DNA of 64,000 bases from Gaiellasilicea sp963811885 (GTDB taxonomy: Bacteria; Actinomycetota; Thermoleophilia; Gaiellales; Gaiellaceae). The position numbers were made by a program, and so were the translations under genes. Below, piece after piece: positions 7,673-15,905 of this stretch (its first letter is position 1; the number at the start of each line of letters is the position of its first letter). Location of the stretch: positions 682,001 through 746,000 of the forward strand of contig CAWETB010000015.1 of NCBI GenBank assembly GCA_963811885.1, given 5' to 3'. Under the pieces are notes generated by a model that did no database searches, was not told where the DNA came from, and worked only from the letters and a program-made list of their open reading frames with translations.

Positions 7673-8929
7673 ATGGCCAGGATTTCGCGCGTGCTGCTCG
7701 CAGCCGCAACCGCGGCGCTCGCGCTGCCGACACTCGCGCACGCGGCGGAGCGCACGTTGACCTTCACGACGCCCGCGATCTCGGTCGAGGGCTACGGCGT
7801 CGCGCAGCAGCCGATGCCCGCCGAATCGCCGAAGGTCGACGGGTACGTCGTCGGGATGAAGGCTGAGGTCGTCGACGCGCAGGGCCGCGTCCAGGGACGC
7901 GACAAGGTGATGCTGCACCACATCGTCTTCGCGAAGGTCGGCGTCCCCGACTACACCTGCGGCGGGGCCGCGGAGCGCTTCTTCGCCGAGGGTGAGGAGC
8001 GGCTCGCGCTCTCGCTGCCGCGCGGCTACGGCTACGCGAACAAGGCGACCGACCGCTGGGGCCTGCTCTACATGCTGATGAACCACAAGCCCCAGCGATT
8101 GAACGGCTTCATCCGCTACACCGTGCGCTACGTCACCGGCGAGAGGCTGACGCCGGTGAAGCCGATCTGGCTCGACGTCCGGAACTGCACCGGTCCGGAT
8201 CCCGTCTTCGACGTCCCGGGCGGCGGGCGGACGTTTTCGACCTTCACGAAGTCGGCCGGCTTCACGATGCCGCAGAGCGGCCGGATCGTCTCTGGCGGCG
8301 GCCATCTCCACGGCGGCGGCATCCGGGTCGAGCTGCAGAACGCGACCTGCGGCGCGAAGCTCTTCGCGTCACGCCCGACCTGGGGCGGCCCGAAGCCGAA
8401 GCCGCTTCTGCACGAGCCCGGCCCGACGAAGATGTCCTCGTTCCGCTCGACCGTCGGGATCCCGGTCGCCAAGGGCGACCGGCTCCGCATCAACGCGGTC
8501 TACGACAACTCGGCGCCGCACACGCGGGCGATGGGGATCATGCTCCTGTTCCTCGCGCCCGGAGCCGTCAGCGGCTGCGGCGCGACGCCGGCGCTCGACG
8601 TCGACCTCGGCCGCCCCTCGGCGCCGCCTGCCTTCTCGATGCCGCTGCCCCGCACGCCGCAGGGGAAGGTCTCACGAGCGACGTCGACCTACGTGGGCGA
8701 CTTCAAGTACGGCGTCGAACGGGTCGTGCTCGAGCGCGGCACCACGTTCACGTGGCGCTTCATGGGCTCGTTCCGGCACGACGTCACCGTCGTCGGCGGC
8801 CCCGTCGGCTTCTCAGCGCCCTGGACGCAGAGCGGCGTCTTCACGCACCGCTTCACCAAGGCGGGCACCTACCGGCTCTTCTGCTCGCTGCACCCGTCGA
8901 AGATGGTGCAGCAGATCACGGTTCGCTAG
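7673..8929 (+). CDS. Secreted protein with PHM/Nod19-like region and C-terminal cupredoxin domain
   Basis: A 418-aa exported protein; the signal peptide ends near THAHA-type residues (LPTLAHAAE). The N-terminal 300 residues contain VMLHHIVFAKVG and SGGGHLHGGGIRVEL, the His clusters seen in copper-dependent monooxygenase-like and stress-up-regulated Nod19-like proteins. The C-terminal 90 residues are a plastocyanin-like domain with type 1 copper ligands: His in GSFRHDVTVVG, then Cys, His and Met in YRLFCSLHPSKM. It may be a periplasmic or surface copper redox protein. The substrate is unknown. The ATG at 7673 is chosen from the signal peptide and the -10 box 7 nt upstream. Confidence 0.75.
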   Translation: MARISRVLLAAATAALALPTLAHAAERTLTFTTPAISVEGYGVAQQPMPAESPKVDGYVVGMKAEVVDAQGRVQGRDKVMLHHIVFAKVGVPDYTCGGAAERFFAEGEERLALSLPRGYGYANKATDRWGLLYMLMNHKPQRLNGFIRYTVRYVTGERLTPVKPIWLDVRNCTGPDPVFDVPGGGRTFSTFTKSAGFTMPQSGRIVSGGGHLHGGGIRVELQNATCGAKLFASRPTWGGPKPKPLLHEPGPTKMSSFRSTVGIPVAKGDRLRINAVYDNSAPHTRAMGIMLLFLAPGAVSGCGATPALDVDLGRPSAPPAFSMPLPRTPQGKVSRATSTYVGDFKYGVERVVLERGTTFTWRFMGSFRHDVTVVGGPVGFSAPWTQSGVFTHRFTKAGTYRLFCSLHPSKMVQQITVR

Positions 8930-8934
8930 CGCAG

Positions 8935-8963
8935 GATCGGCATCCGCCAAGCGGATGCCGATC
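8935..8963 (+). terminator. Intrinsic-type terminator hairpin after the copper-protein gene
   Basis: Perfect inverted repeat: 12-bp arms GATCGGCATCCG and CGGATGCCGATC around a 5-nt loop, extendable by one C-G pair. It begins 6 bp after the stop at 8929. There is no T tract. Confidence 0.7.
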
Positions 8964-8981
8964 GCGCAGAAATCCCTGAAG

Positions 8982-8998
8982 GGGCCGCTTCGCGGCCC
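8982..8998 (-). terminator. Terminator hairpin of the adenine deaminase gene
   Basis: Arms GGGCCGC and GCGGCCC around the loop TTC, located 7 bp beyond the minus-strand stop at 9005. Together with the hairpin at 8935-8963 it separates the convergent genes. Confidence 0.55.
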
Positions 8999-9004
8999 AC
9001 CGGC

Positions 9005-10717
9005 TCACGAGGCCGGCGCGGCCACCGAGTCGGCCGCGAGCGGCACGAGCGCGAACCGGTCGACGTCGACGAGGCCGTGGTCGGTGATCTTCAGGCTCGG
9101 GATCACCGAGAGCGCCAGGAACGCGAGCGACTGGAACGGCGACGGCACCTTCGAGCCGAGCGCATGCACGGCCGCGACCGTCGCCTCGCTCGCCTCGATC
9201 ACGTCCGGCAAGGCCCGGTCGGACACGAGGCCGGCCACGGGCAGCGGCAGCTCGGCCGTGACCTCGCTCCCGTCGACGACCACGAGGCCGCCGCCGAGCT
9301 CGACCAGCCGCTCGGCCGCGCGCGCCATCTCCTCGTCGCTCATGCCGACGACGACGAGGTTGTGCGCGTCGTGCGAGAACGTCGAGGCGAAGGCGCCGCG
9401 GGTGAGGCCGAAGCCGCGGACGAACCCGAGCCCGATCCTGCCCGTGCCGAGATGGCGCTCGATCACGGCGATCTTGGCGAGGTCGCGCTCCGGGTCGGCC
9501 GTGCCGTTCGAGAGCTCCTCGACGAGCGACTCGGTCACGATCTGGCCCGGGACGAGGCCGATCACACGCGCCGGCCCTCCCTCCCACTCGACCGCGAAGT
9601 CGTCGGCGGACACCGGGCGGACGCGGACGCTCTGCGTCACCCACTCCGGCACCGGCGTCGGTGCGATCTCGCCGACCGCCTCGCCGCGCTTGAGCACGAT
9701 CTCGGGGACGAAGCGCTCGAGGTCGGGCAGCAGCAGCAGGTCGGCCTGGTAGCCGGGTGCGATCGCCCCCAGGGTCTCCAGCCCGTGCCAGAGCGCCGGG
9801 TGGTGCGACGCCATCACGAGCGCGTCCTCCGCTGCGACCCCGTAGGAGACGGCGTCGCGGACGATCGCGTTGATGTGCCCATCCTCGGCGATGTGCTCGG
9901 GCTCGCGGTCGTCGGTGCAGAACGCCATCCGCGACGGCCCGAACTCCGCCACGAGCGGTGCGAGCGCGCGCAGGTTCCTCGCGGCGGACGCCTCACGGAT
10001 CAGCAGCCACATCCCGGCGCGCAGGCGCTCGCGGCCCTCCTCGGCCGTGTACGCCTCGTGGTCGGAGCGGATCCCCGCGGCCGCGTAGGCCTGCAGGTCA
10101 CGGCCGAGCACGCCCGGCGCATGGCCGTCGACGTGGTGGCCGCGCGCGACGGCGAGCTTCGCCAGCTCGCTCTCGGCGCCGGCGATCACGCCGGGGAAGT
10201 TCATCATCTCGGCAAGCCCGATCACCCGCCGCCGCCGCAGCAGGCTCTCCAGGTCTCCGGGCGTGAACGGGCGCCGCGGCGACTCGAACTGCGACGCCGG
10301 CACGCACGACGAGGCCGTGAAGAAGACGTCGAGCGGCAGGTTCTCGCAGACGTCGACGAGCCAGTGGACGCCGTCGGTGCCGAGCACGTTCGCGATCTCG
10401 TGCGGGTCGGCCACGACCGCGGTCGTCCCGAGCGGGAGCACGAGCCGCGCGAACTCGGACGGGAGCAGCTTCGCGGTCTCGAGATGCATGTGCGCGTCGA
10501 TGAATCCCGGCACGACATACGCGCCGTCCGCATCCAGCGTCTCCGCCCCGTCGTAGGAGCCGAGCCCGGCGACGACGCCGTCGCAGATCGCGACGTCGGC
10601 GTCGAGCCATTCGCGCGTGAAGACGCTGAGGACGCGGCCGCCGCGAACGACGAGGTCGGCCGGCTCGTCCCCCCGCGCGACCGCCAGCCGGCGGCCCAAA
10701 TCACCCCTCTGCGTCAT
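9005..10717 (-). CDS. ade: Adenine deaminase
   Basis: A 570-aa amidohydrolase-superfamily enzyme that deaminates adenine to hypoxanthine. The metal motif GFIDAHMHLETAK, the PHEIANVLG segment, HVDGHAPG and the FCTDDREPEHI aspartate region are characteristic of Ade. The C-terminal part carries DDRE-linked MASHHPALWHG and the SHDAHNLVVVG motif. The ATG at 10717 is preceded by GGAGGTGG about 8 nt upstream, so it is preferred over the longer frame. It is divergent from the small zinc-ribbon gene. The neighbouring locus handles organic nitrogen, so a purine-salvage or catabolic role is plausible. Confidence 0.93.
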   Translation of the reverse strand: MTQRGDLGRRLAVARGDEPADLVVRGGRVLSVFTREWLDADVAICDGVVAGLGSYDGAETLDADGAYVVPGFIDAHMHLETAKLLPSEFARLVLPLGTTAVVADPHEIANVLGTDGVHWLVDVCENLPLDVFFTASSCVPASQFESPRRPFTPGDLESLLRRRRVIGLAEMMNFPGVIAGAESELAKLAVARGHHVDGHAPGVLGRDLQAYAAAGIRSDHEAYTAEEGRERLRAGMWLLIREASAARNLRALAPLVAEFGPSRMAFCTDDREPEHIAEDGHINAIVRDAVSYGVAAEDALVMASHHPALWHGLETLGAIAPGYQADLLLLPDLERFVPEIVLKRGEAVGEIAPTPVPEWVTQSVRVRPVSADDFAVEWEGGPARVIGLVPGQIVTESLVEELSNGTADPERDLAKIAVIERHLGTGRIGLGFVRGFGLTRGAFASTFSHDAHNLVVVGMSDEEMARAAERLVELGGGLVVVDGSEVTAELPLPVAGLVSDRALPDVIEASEATVAAVHALGSKVPSPFQSLAFLALSVIPSLKITDHGLVDVDRFALVPLAADSVAAPAS

Positions 10718-10749
10718 CAGAGATCCACCTCCATGCCGATATTCGAAGT

Positions 10750-10926
10750 ATGAACATGGGCATGAACGCACAGATGATCGTCGGCTACGCCGTGCTCTGG
10801 GTCGTGCTGATGAAGGCGCTCTTCATCCGCGCCAAGGTGATCCCGGCCGAGTGCCCACGCTGCGGCCAGCTGTTCGAGCGGCGCGAGCTCGGCGGCGCGA
10901 TCTGCTCCTGCGAACGCTCGCGCTAG
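10750..10926 (+). CDS. 58-aa membrane-anchored zinc-ribbon protein
   Basis: A short gene encoding MNMGMNAQMIVGYAVLWVVL, then MKALFIRAKVIPAE and a Cys4 knuckle CPRCGQLF...GAICSC. The N-terminal hydrophobic helix suggests membrane anchoring, with the zinc ribbon in the cytoplasm. Starts at 10756 or 10762 are also possible. It ends at TAG 10924-10926, overlapping the convergent VOC gene by 4 bp, and its 5' end lies within 33 bp of the divergent ade start. No family is recognised; the conserved knuckle argues that it is a real gene. Confidence 0.6.
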   Translation: MNMGMNAQMIVGYAVLWVVLMKALFIRAKVIPAECPRCGQLFERRELGGAICSCERSR

Positions 10927-11303
10927 CGCTTCGCCGAGCCCACGCGGACCAGGTTGCCGCTCCGGTCGACGAGCGCGAACTCGCGCATGGCGTAGTCGGT
11001 GTCGAACGGCCTCTCGAGCCGGCTGCCCGTCGCCGGGTCGGGCTCGACGGCGTCGCGCCACTCCTCGTAGAGCGCGTCCGCGTCGTCCACGTAGAGGTAG
11101 CAGCCTGCGATCGTCGTCAACGGGTCGATCTCGGGCATCCCGAAGAAGTGGAGCCACCAGGTCTCGCCTCGCCCGATGATCAGGTAGTTCCAGTCCTGCC
11201 ACGATCCGCTGCCGCGGTCCTCGAACCCGAGCCGCTCGTAGAACGCAAGCGTCTCGCCGAGGTCGCGGCTCGGCAGGATCGGAACGGCGCCGTTGGCGAT
11301 CAC
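10923..11303 (-). CDS. VOC-family (glyoxalase/bleomycin-resistance-like) protein
   Basis: A 126-aa protein with the VOC beta-alpha-beta fold: PILPSRDLGETLAFYERLGF at the start, CYLYVDDADALYEEW in the middle and MREFALVDRSGNLVRVG at the end. VOC proteins bind a metal or a small molecule and act as lyases, dioxygenases or binders. It has a GTG start overlapping the TGA of the upstream M24 gene by 4 bp, so it is the last gene of the transporter operon. Confidence 0.82.
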   Translation of the reverse strand: MIANGAVPILPSRDLGETLAFYERLGFEDRGSGSWQDWNYLIIGRGETWWLHFFGMPEIDPLTTIAGCYLYVDDADALYEEWRDAVEPDPATGSRLERPFDTDYAMREFALVDRSGNLVRVGSAKR

Positions 11304-12373
11304 CGCTCGTACACCTGCATCGGCAGGCGTGAGAGCGGCTCACCGCCCGAGTCGGTGACGAGCCACGTGTCCTGCATGTAGAGGCACGCCTTCCCGTCGG
11401 CCGCGATCGCGTGCGGGTGCATCGAGAGCACCATGCCCGAGCGCAGCACCGCCTCCATCCCCTCGCCCACGCGCGGGTGCTCGATCATCGTCATCCCGAT
11501 CGAGTGGCCGGTGACGTGGCCGAGGTGGTAGCCGCGGTCGGTGAAGCCCTTCGAGACGGCGCGATGGACGTCGTGCGCGGTGGCGCCGTCGCGCATCGCC
11601 TCGCGGGCGGCAGCGTGGTACTCGCCGTAGGCCTCGACCATCGGCTCGACCTCCGCCGGCACGGCGCCGATCGCACGCGAGACCTCGACCCAGTGCATCC
11701 CCGGCCCGGCGACCTCGAGCGACGGGAGCACGAAGTCGCCCAGCGTCGTCTCCTTCTTCGCGATCCCGAACTCGGGCCCGATCAGGACCATGTTCATCGT
11801 CAGCCGGCCGCAGCCGCGCTCGACGAAGAGCTCCTCGGCGGGCGCCATCACCTCGGCGGCGGTCCGCCCCGGCTCGTACGCGGCGAGGAACGCCTCGAAG
11901 CCGTCCTCGTTGATCCGGACGCTCTCGCGCACGGACTCGAGCTCCGCGTCGCTCTTGACCGCCCGCGCGAGGTCGAACTCCGCGTCGAAGGGGACGAGGT
12001 CAAGCCCGTCGAGGGCGCGGAAGTCCCGCACGGTCATGATGTAGTCGAGCCCGTAGACGCCGACGCGCTTCCAGCCGCGGTCGCGCGCGGTCGCCGCGAT
12101 CTGCTCGCCCGGCCGGTCGTGGAAGACCTGCTCGAGCTGCGCCGTCCCGTGCTCGCCCACGTAGCGCGCCTCGGTCGGGAAGACGATCTGCGGCTCCCCG
12201 TCGGCGGGCACGACGACGTACGCGTAGCGATGGACGATCTGGAAGCCGGAGAGGTAGGTGACCGAGCCCTCGAAGCCGCTGTACTCGCTGCCGGACACGA
12301 TCAGCGCGTCCAGGTCGTGCTCCGCCATCGCGGTGCGGACGTTCCGGTACCGACGCTCTAGCTCTGCGTCCAA
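11300..12373 (-). CDS. M24-family creatinase/aminopeptidase-like hydrolase lacking the usual metal ligands
   Basis: About 357 aa. The creatinase N-domain (residues 1-130, ALIVSGSEYSGFEGSVTYLSG) is followed by a pita-bread M24 domain. The substrate-binding His motif GHVTGHSIGM is kept. The metal positions differ from M24 aminopeptidases: the two Asp are absent (PGMHWVEVSRAIG), the IEP Glu is His (LSMHPHA) and the last Glu is Gln (YMQDTWLVT). This points to a metal-free amidinohydrolase or ring hydrolase, as known for creatinase; ectoine hydrolase is another M24 relative that is not a peptidase. It starts at TTG 12373, overlapping the upstream ketopantoate-reductase-like gene by 16 bp. Confidence 0.82.
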   Translation of the reverse strand: MDAELERRYRNVRTAMAEHDLDALIVSGSEYSGFEGSVTYLSGFQIVHRYAYVVVPADGEPQIVFPTEARYVGEHGTAQLEQVFHDRPGEQIAATARDRGWKRVGVYGLDYIMTVRDFRALDGLDLVPFDAEFDLARAVKSDAELESVRESVRINEDGFEAFLAAYEPGRTAAEVMAPAEELFVERGCGRLTMNMVLIGPEFGIAKKETTLGDFVLPSLEVAGPGMHWVEVSRAIGAVPAEVEPMVEAYGEYHAAAREAMRDGATAHDVHRAVSKGFTDRGYHLGHVTGHSIGMTMIEHPRVGEGMEAVLRSGMVLSMHPHAIAADGKACLYMQDTWLVTDSGGEPLSRLPMQVYER

Positions 12374-13284
12374 GACGCCTCCATTCCCTTGATCAGGGCC
12401 ACGACGGCCTCGTTGAGCGGGGTCGGGACGCCGTGCTCGCGCCCGAAGCGGACGATGCCGCCGTTCAGCCAGTCGACCTCGGTCGGCCGGTGCGCCTCGA
12501 CGTCCTGCAGCATCGACGCCTTGTGGCCGTAGGCGACCTCGGGCTTGGCGGCGTGGTCGATCAGCGCCTCCGGGTCGGCGTCGAGGGTGATCCCCTGTGC
12601 GTCCGCGACGGCCTTGCCCTCGTCGACGAGCCCGCTGACGAGCCGGCGCAGGTCCGGGCGCTCGCAGACGCGGCCGTGCGTGAGGCCGGTGAGGGCGCCG
12701 ATCGGGTTCGTCGACGCGTTGAAGATCACCTTCCGCCACTGGGCGCCGCGGGCGTCCTCGACCGCGCTCGTCGGCATCCCGCCGCGCGTGCAGGCGTCGG
12801 CGAGGCGCTCGATCTCCTCGCGCGTCGCCGGGCTCGGCTCGAACGGGCCGAACGTCGTGTCGCCCTTCACGTCCCACTGCACGACGCCGGGCTCGAGGAT
12901 CTTCCCGGCGGGGAAGGTCGTCCCGCGGATCACGCGCGCGACGTGCGGCGCGATCCCCTCCTCGTTGCCGACCCCGTTCTGGACCGACGCGACGGCGCCG
13001 TCGGCGAACGCGTGCGCGGTCGCGGCGATCGCGGCCTCGGTGTGCATCGCCTTCGTCGCCACGATCCCGAAGTCGCAGGCGGGCAGCTCGGCCGCGTCGG
13101 CCGTGGCCCGGATCCCGGTCGCGTGCACCTCCCCCGCGCCGGTCAGCCGCAGCCCGCGCTCGTTGATCGCGTCGACGTGCGCCTGTGCGAGGTCGTACGC
13201 CCAGACCTCGACGTCCTCGAGCGAGGCGAGGTTGGCCGCGAAGAGCGAGCCGACGGCGCCGCAGCCGACCACGCACACCCTCAT
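12358..13284 (-). CDS. Ketopantoate reductase-family (ApbA/PanE-like) oxidoreductase 1
   Basis: 308 aa. The N-terminal Rossmann motif is VCVVGCGAVGSLFAANLAS. VATKAMHTEAA and VQNGVGNEE follow, and the C-terminal helical domain has KVIFNASTNPIGALTGLTHG and SMLQDVEAHRPTEVDWLNGG. The family reduces 2-oxo acids such as 2-dehydropantoate with NADPH. The setting among transporter and catabolic genes, and the paralogue at 17855, suggest a catabolic 2-oxo-acid substrate rather than pantothenate synthesis. ATG 13284 overlaps the livM stop by 4 bp. Confidence 0.88.
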   Translation of the reverse strand: MRVCVVGCGAVGSLFAANLASLEDVEVWAYDLAQAHVDAINERGLRLTGAGEVHATGIRATADAAELPACDFGIVATKAMHTEAAIAATAHAFADGAVASVQNGVGNEEGIAPHVARVIRGTTFPAGKILEPGVVQWDVKGDTTFGPFEPSPATREEIERLADACTRGGMPTSAVEDARGAQWRKVIFNASTNPIGALTGLTHGRVCERPDLRRLVSGLVDEGKAVADAQGITLDADPEALIDHAAKPEVAYGHKASMLQDVEAHRPTEVDWLNGGIVRFGREHGVPTPLNEAVVALIKGMEASWTQS

Positions 13285-14267
13285 GCGGTCCGCCTCCGCG
13301 GCAGCCGCAGCTCGCGTCCGCCGGTGATCCCGGACGGGCGCAGGATCAGCATCAGCGCCATCAGTCCGCCCAGGATGACGAGCCGCGAGCCCTCGGGCAG
13401 ATCGAGCCGGAAGCCGACGCCGATCCCGTCCTCGGCGTTCCCGAGCACCGAGTCGAGGCCGCTGACGGCGAGCGCCCCGACGACCGCGCCCCAGAGGCTG
13501 GTGAGGCCGCCGACGACGAGCATCGCGAGCGTCAGGAAGGTCAGCTCGAGGTAGACCTGCTCGGTCGTGATCGAGCCGAGCATGTGCACGAGCAGGCCGC
13601 CGGCGAACCCGCACAGAGCGCCCGAGAGCGTGAACGCCCACAGCCGCTGCCGGTGCACGCTGATCCCCACCGCCTGGGCGGCGGCGGGATCCTCGCGCGT
13701 CGCCCGCACCTTCCGCCCGAGCGGGCTCAGCTGATACGCCCAGGCGACGCCGATGACGATCACCGCGCCGACCGTGGCCTGGAGCGGCCCCGTCGTCTCG
13801 GGTACGAGCGAGAGCGTCGTCGCGCCGGGCCCGATCTTCGTCCACTCGCGCAGGAGGTTGTGCGTGATCTCGAGCACGGCGAACGTGGCGATCCCGGCAG
13901 CGAGCCCCGACAGCCGCATCAGCGGCAGACCGACGATGACGGCGAAGAGACCGCCGACGAGAGTTGCGACCACGAGCGAGGCCACGTTCCCCATCGTATG
14001 GTCGCGCAGAATCGGAAACAGGTCGGGAAGCACTCCCGTCTTCGACTCGAGCGGGACGGTCAGCACGCCGGAGGCAAAGGCGCCCACCGCGACGAAGCTG
14101 ATCTGGCCGAACGAGAGCACGCCGGAGCTGCCGACGAAGACGTAGATCGCGACCACGATCGCGACTGCGGCGAGCGCGTTCAGGAAGTGGATCTCGTTCG
14201 AGCGCGAGACGAACGTCGAGCAGATGCCGACGAGCACGACGAGGAGCGCCGGCCCGAGCAGCGTCAC
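13281..14267 (-). CDS. livM: Branched-chain-amino-acid-type ABC transporter permease (LivM)
   Basis: 328 aa with about nine hydrophobic segments. The family signature is visible in GSSGVLSFGQISFVAVGAF and in the cytoplasmic loop PLGRKVRATREDPAAAQAVG, which contacts the ATPases. GTG at 14267 is the earliest start because an in-frame stop lies just upstream. The stop overlaps the following ATG by 4 bp. It forms the membrane pore with LivH; the imported substrate may be an amino acid or another small organic nitrogen compound. Confidence 0.92.
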   Translation of the reverse strand: MTLLGPALLVVLVGICSTFVSRSNEIHFLNALAAVAIVVAIYVFVGSSGVLSFGQISFVAVGAFASGVLTVPLESKTGVLPDLFPILRDHTMGNVASLVVATLVGGLFAVIVGLPLMRLSGLAAGIATFAVLEITHNLLREWTKIGPGATTLSLVPETTGPLQATVGAVIVIGVAWAYQLSPLGRKVRATREDPAAAQAVGISVHRQRLWAFTLSGALCGFAGGLLVHMLGSITTEQVYLELTFLTLAMLVVGGLTSLWGAVVGALAVSGLDSVLGNAEDGIGVGFRLDLPEGSRLVILGGLMALMLILRPSGITGGRELRLPRRRTA

Positions 14268-14285
14268 CCACGTGTCGAGCGCGTC

Positions 14286-15194
14286 TCATACGCGCTCCAC
14301 CAGCGCGGACTGGCCGCGCGCGAAGAGCCCGGCCGGCCGGACGAGCAGAACGAGGATCACGAGCGCGAACACCACCGAGGGCAGGAACACGGTCTTGTCG
14401 GTCGGCAGCGCCCCGTTGATCACACCCGTCGCGAAGCCGATCGCGAAGCCGCCGAGCGTCGCCGTCCAGAGCCGGTCGATCCCGCCGACGACGACGCCGA
14501 CGAGGACGACGATCGTCTCCTTGAGGGCGAAGTCGGGTGAGACGAGGGGCAGCTGCACGGTCAGGATCACCGCGACGGCCGCGGCGAGGAGCCCGGAGAG
14601 CAGCACCGCGACGCCGATGACGCGGTCCGCCTTGACGCCGAGCAGGCGGGCGGTCCGGAAGTCCGTCGACGCCGCCCGCATCTGCAGGCCGATCGTCGTC
14701 TTGCCGAGCAGGAGCGCGAGCAGCCCGAGCGCGACGATCGCGACCGCGACGGCGAGGATCGTCACCTTGCGGATGTCGACGCCCCAGACCGTCACCACCT
14801 GGTTGAGCGAGGCGACCGAGACAGCAGGCTCGCCGATCGTGCCGTCGCGGACGTCGAGGATCAGCGCGACCGCCTGGAGCAGGAAGGCGATCGCGAACGT
14901 CGTCACGAGCATCACCGCCGGCGACTGTGTGCGCAGCGGGCGGAAGACCAGTCCCTCCATCGCGAACGAGAGGGCGACGACGACCGCGAAGCAGGCGAGG
15001 ACGCTCCCGGCGACGGGCCAGCCCGACGTGAACGCGAGCGTGTAGGCGCCGGCCATGATCAGCTGGCCGTACGCGAAGTTGACGAGCCGCAGCACGCCGA
15101 AGACGAGGCCGATCCCGACCGCCATCAGCGCGTAGACGGCGCCGAGGCCGACGGCGTCGACGAGCGTCTGGGCGTCGACGGCAGAGACGATCAT
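14286..15194 (-). CDS. livH: Branched-chain-amino-acid-type ABC transporter permease (LivH)
   Basis: 302 aa, eight or so membrane segments. The start (VDAVGLGAVYALMAVGIGLV) and the GVLRLVNFAYGQLIMAGAY motif are typical of LivH, as is the loop GLQMRAASTDFRTARLLGV. Its ATG at 15194 overlaps the livF stop by 4 bp. It works with LivM, LivF, LivG and the binding protein at 16668. Confidence 0.92.
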   Translation of the reverse strand: MIVSAVDAQTLVDAVGLGAVYALMAVGIGLVFGVLRLVNFAYGQLIMAGAYTLAFTSGWPVAGSVLACFAVVVALSFAMEGLVFRPLRTQSPAVMLVTTFAIAFLLQAVALILDVRDGTIGEPAVSVASLNQVVTVWGVDIRKVTILAVAVAIVALGLLALLLGKTTIGLQMRAASTDFRTARLLGVKADRVIGVAVLLSGLLAAAVAVILTVQLPLVSPDFALKETIVVLVGVVVGGIDRLWTATLGGFAIGFATGVINGALPTDKTVFLPSVVFALVILVLLVRPAGLFARGQSALVERV

Positions 15195-15905
15195 GCGAGG
15201 TACGCCTGGATCATCTTCTCGGTGTCGTCGGCGTCTGCCGGCGTCAGCGTCATCCGCAGCTCGCCGTTGGCGAGGACGTAGGTGCGATCGGCGAGCGCGA
15301 CCGTGCGCTGCGCGCGCTGCTCGACGAGGAGGATCGTGACGCCGCGGTCGCGGATCTCGGTGAGCGCGGCGAAGACGGCGTCGACCATCGTCGGCGCGAG
15401 CCCGAGCGACGGCTCGTCGAGCAGGAGCACGTCCGGCGCGGCGACGAGCGCGCGGCCGATCGCGAGCTGCTGCTGCTGGCCGCCCGAGAGCGCTCCGGCC
15501 TGGCGGCCGCGGAAGTCGGCGAGCATCGGAAAGAGGTCGTAGGCGAGGGCCAGCGGCTCCGAGCCGTTCGTCCGCCGGGCCGCGAGCCCCAGACGGAGGT
15601 TCTCCTCCACCGACAGCTCGCCGAAGATGCGGCGGCCTTCGGGGACGAGCGAGATCCCGGCGCGCGCGATCGACTCGGGTGAGCGACCGCGGATCGACCG
15701 CCCGCCCAGGCGCACGTCTCCGGTCGCCACCGGAACGACGCCCATGATCGCGTGCAGCGTCGTCGACTTGCCTGCGCCGTTGGGGCCGATCAGGCCGACG
15801 AGCTCCCCGCGGCCGACGTCGAGGCGTCAGCCCGCGCACGGCCGGCACCGAGCCGTAGAGGACGTCGAGGCCATCCAGCTCGAGCATCGCCGGCGCCGCG
15901 CTCAC
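15191..15905 (-). CDS. livF: ABC transporter ATP-binding protein (LivF), one frameshift
   Basis: About 237 aa. The N-terminus (MLELDGLDVLYGSVPAVRG) is in one frame; from about 15826 the next frame carries the Walker A (GLIGPNGAGKSTTL). One extra C in ACGCCTCGAC explains the break. The Q-loop region ends LVPEGRRIFGELSVEENLRLG, the signature is ALSGGQQQQLAIGRAL and Walker B is DVLLLDEPSLGLAP. GTG 15905 overlaps the livG stop; an ATG at 15887 is an alternative. It powers the Liv-type importer. Confidence 0.9.
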
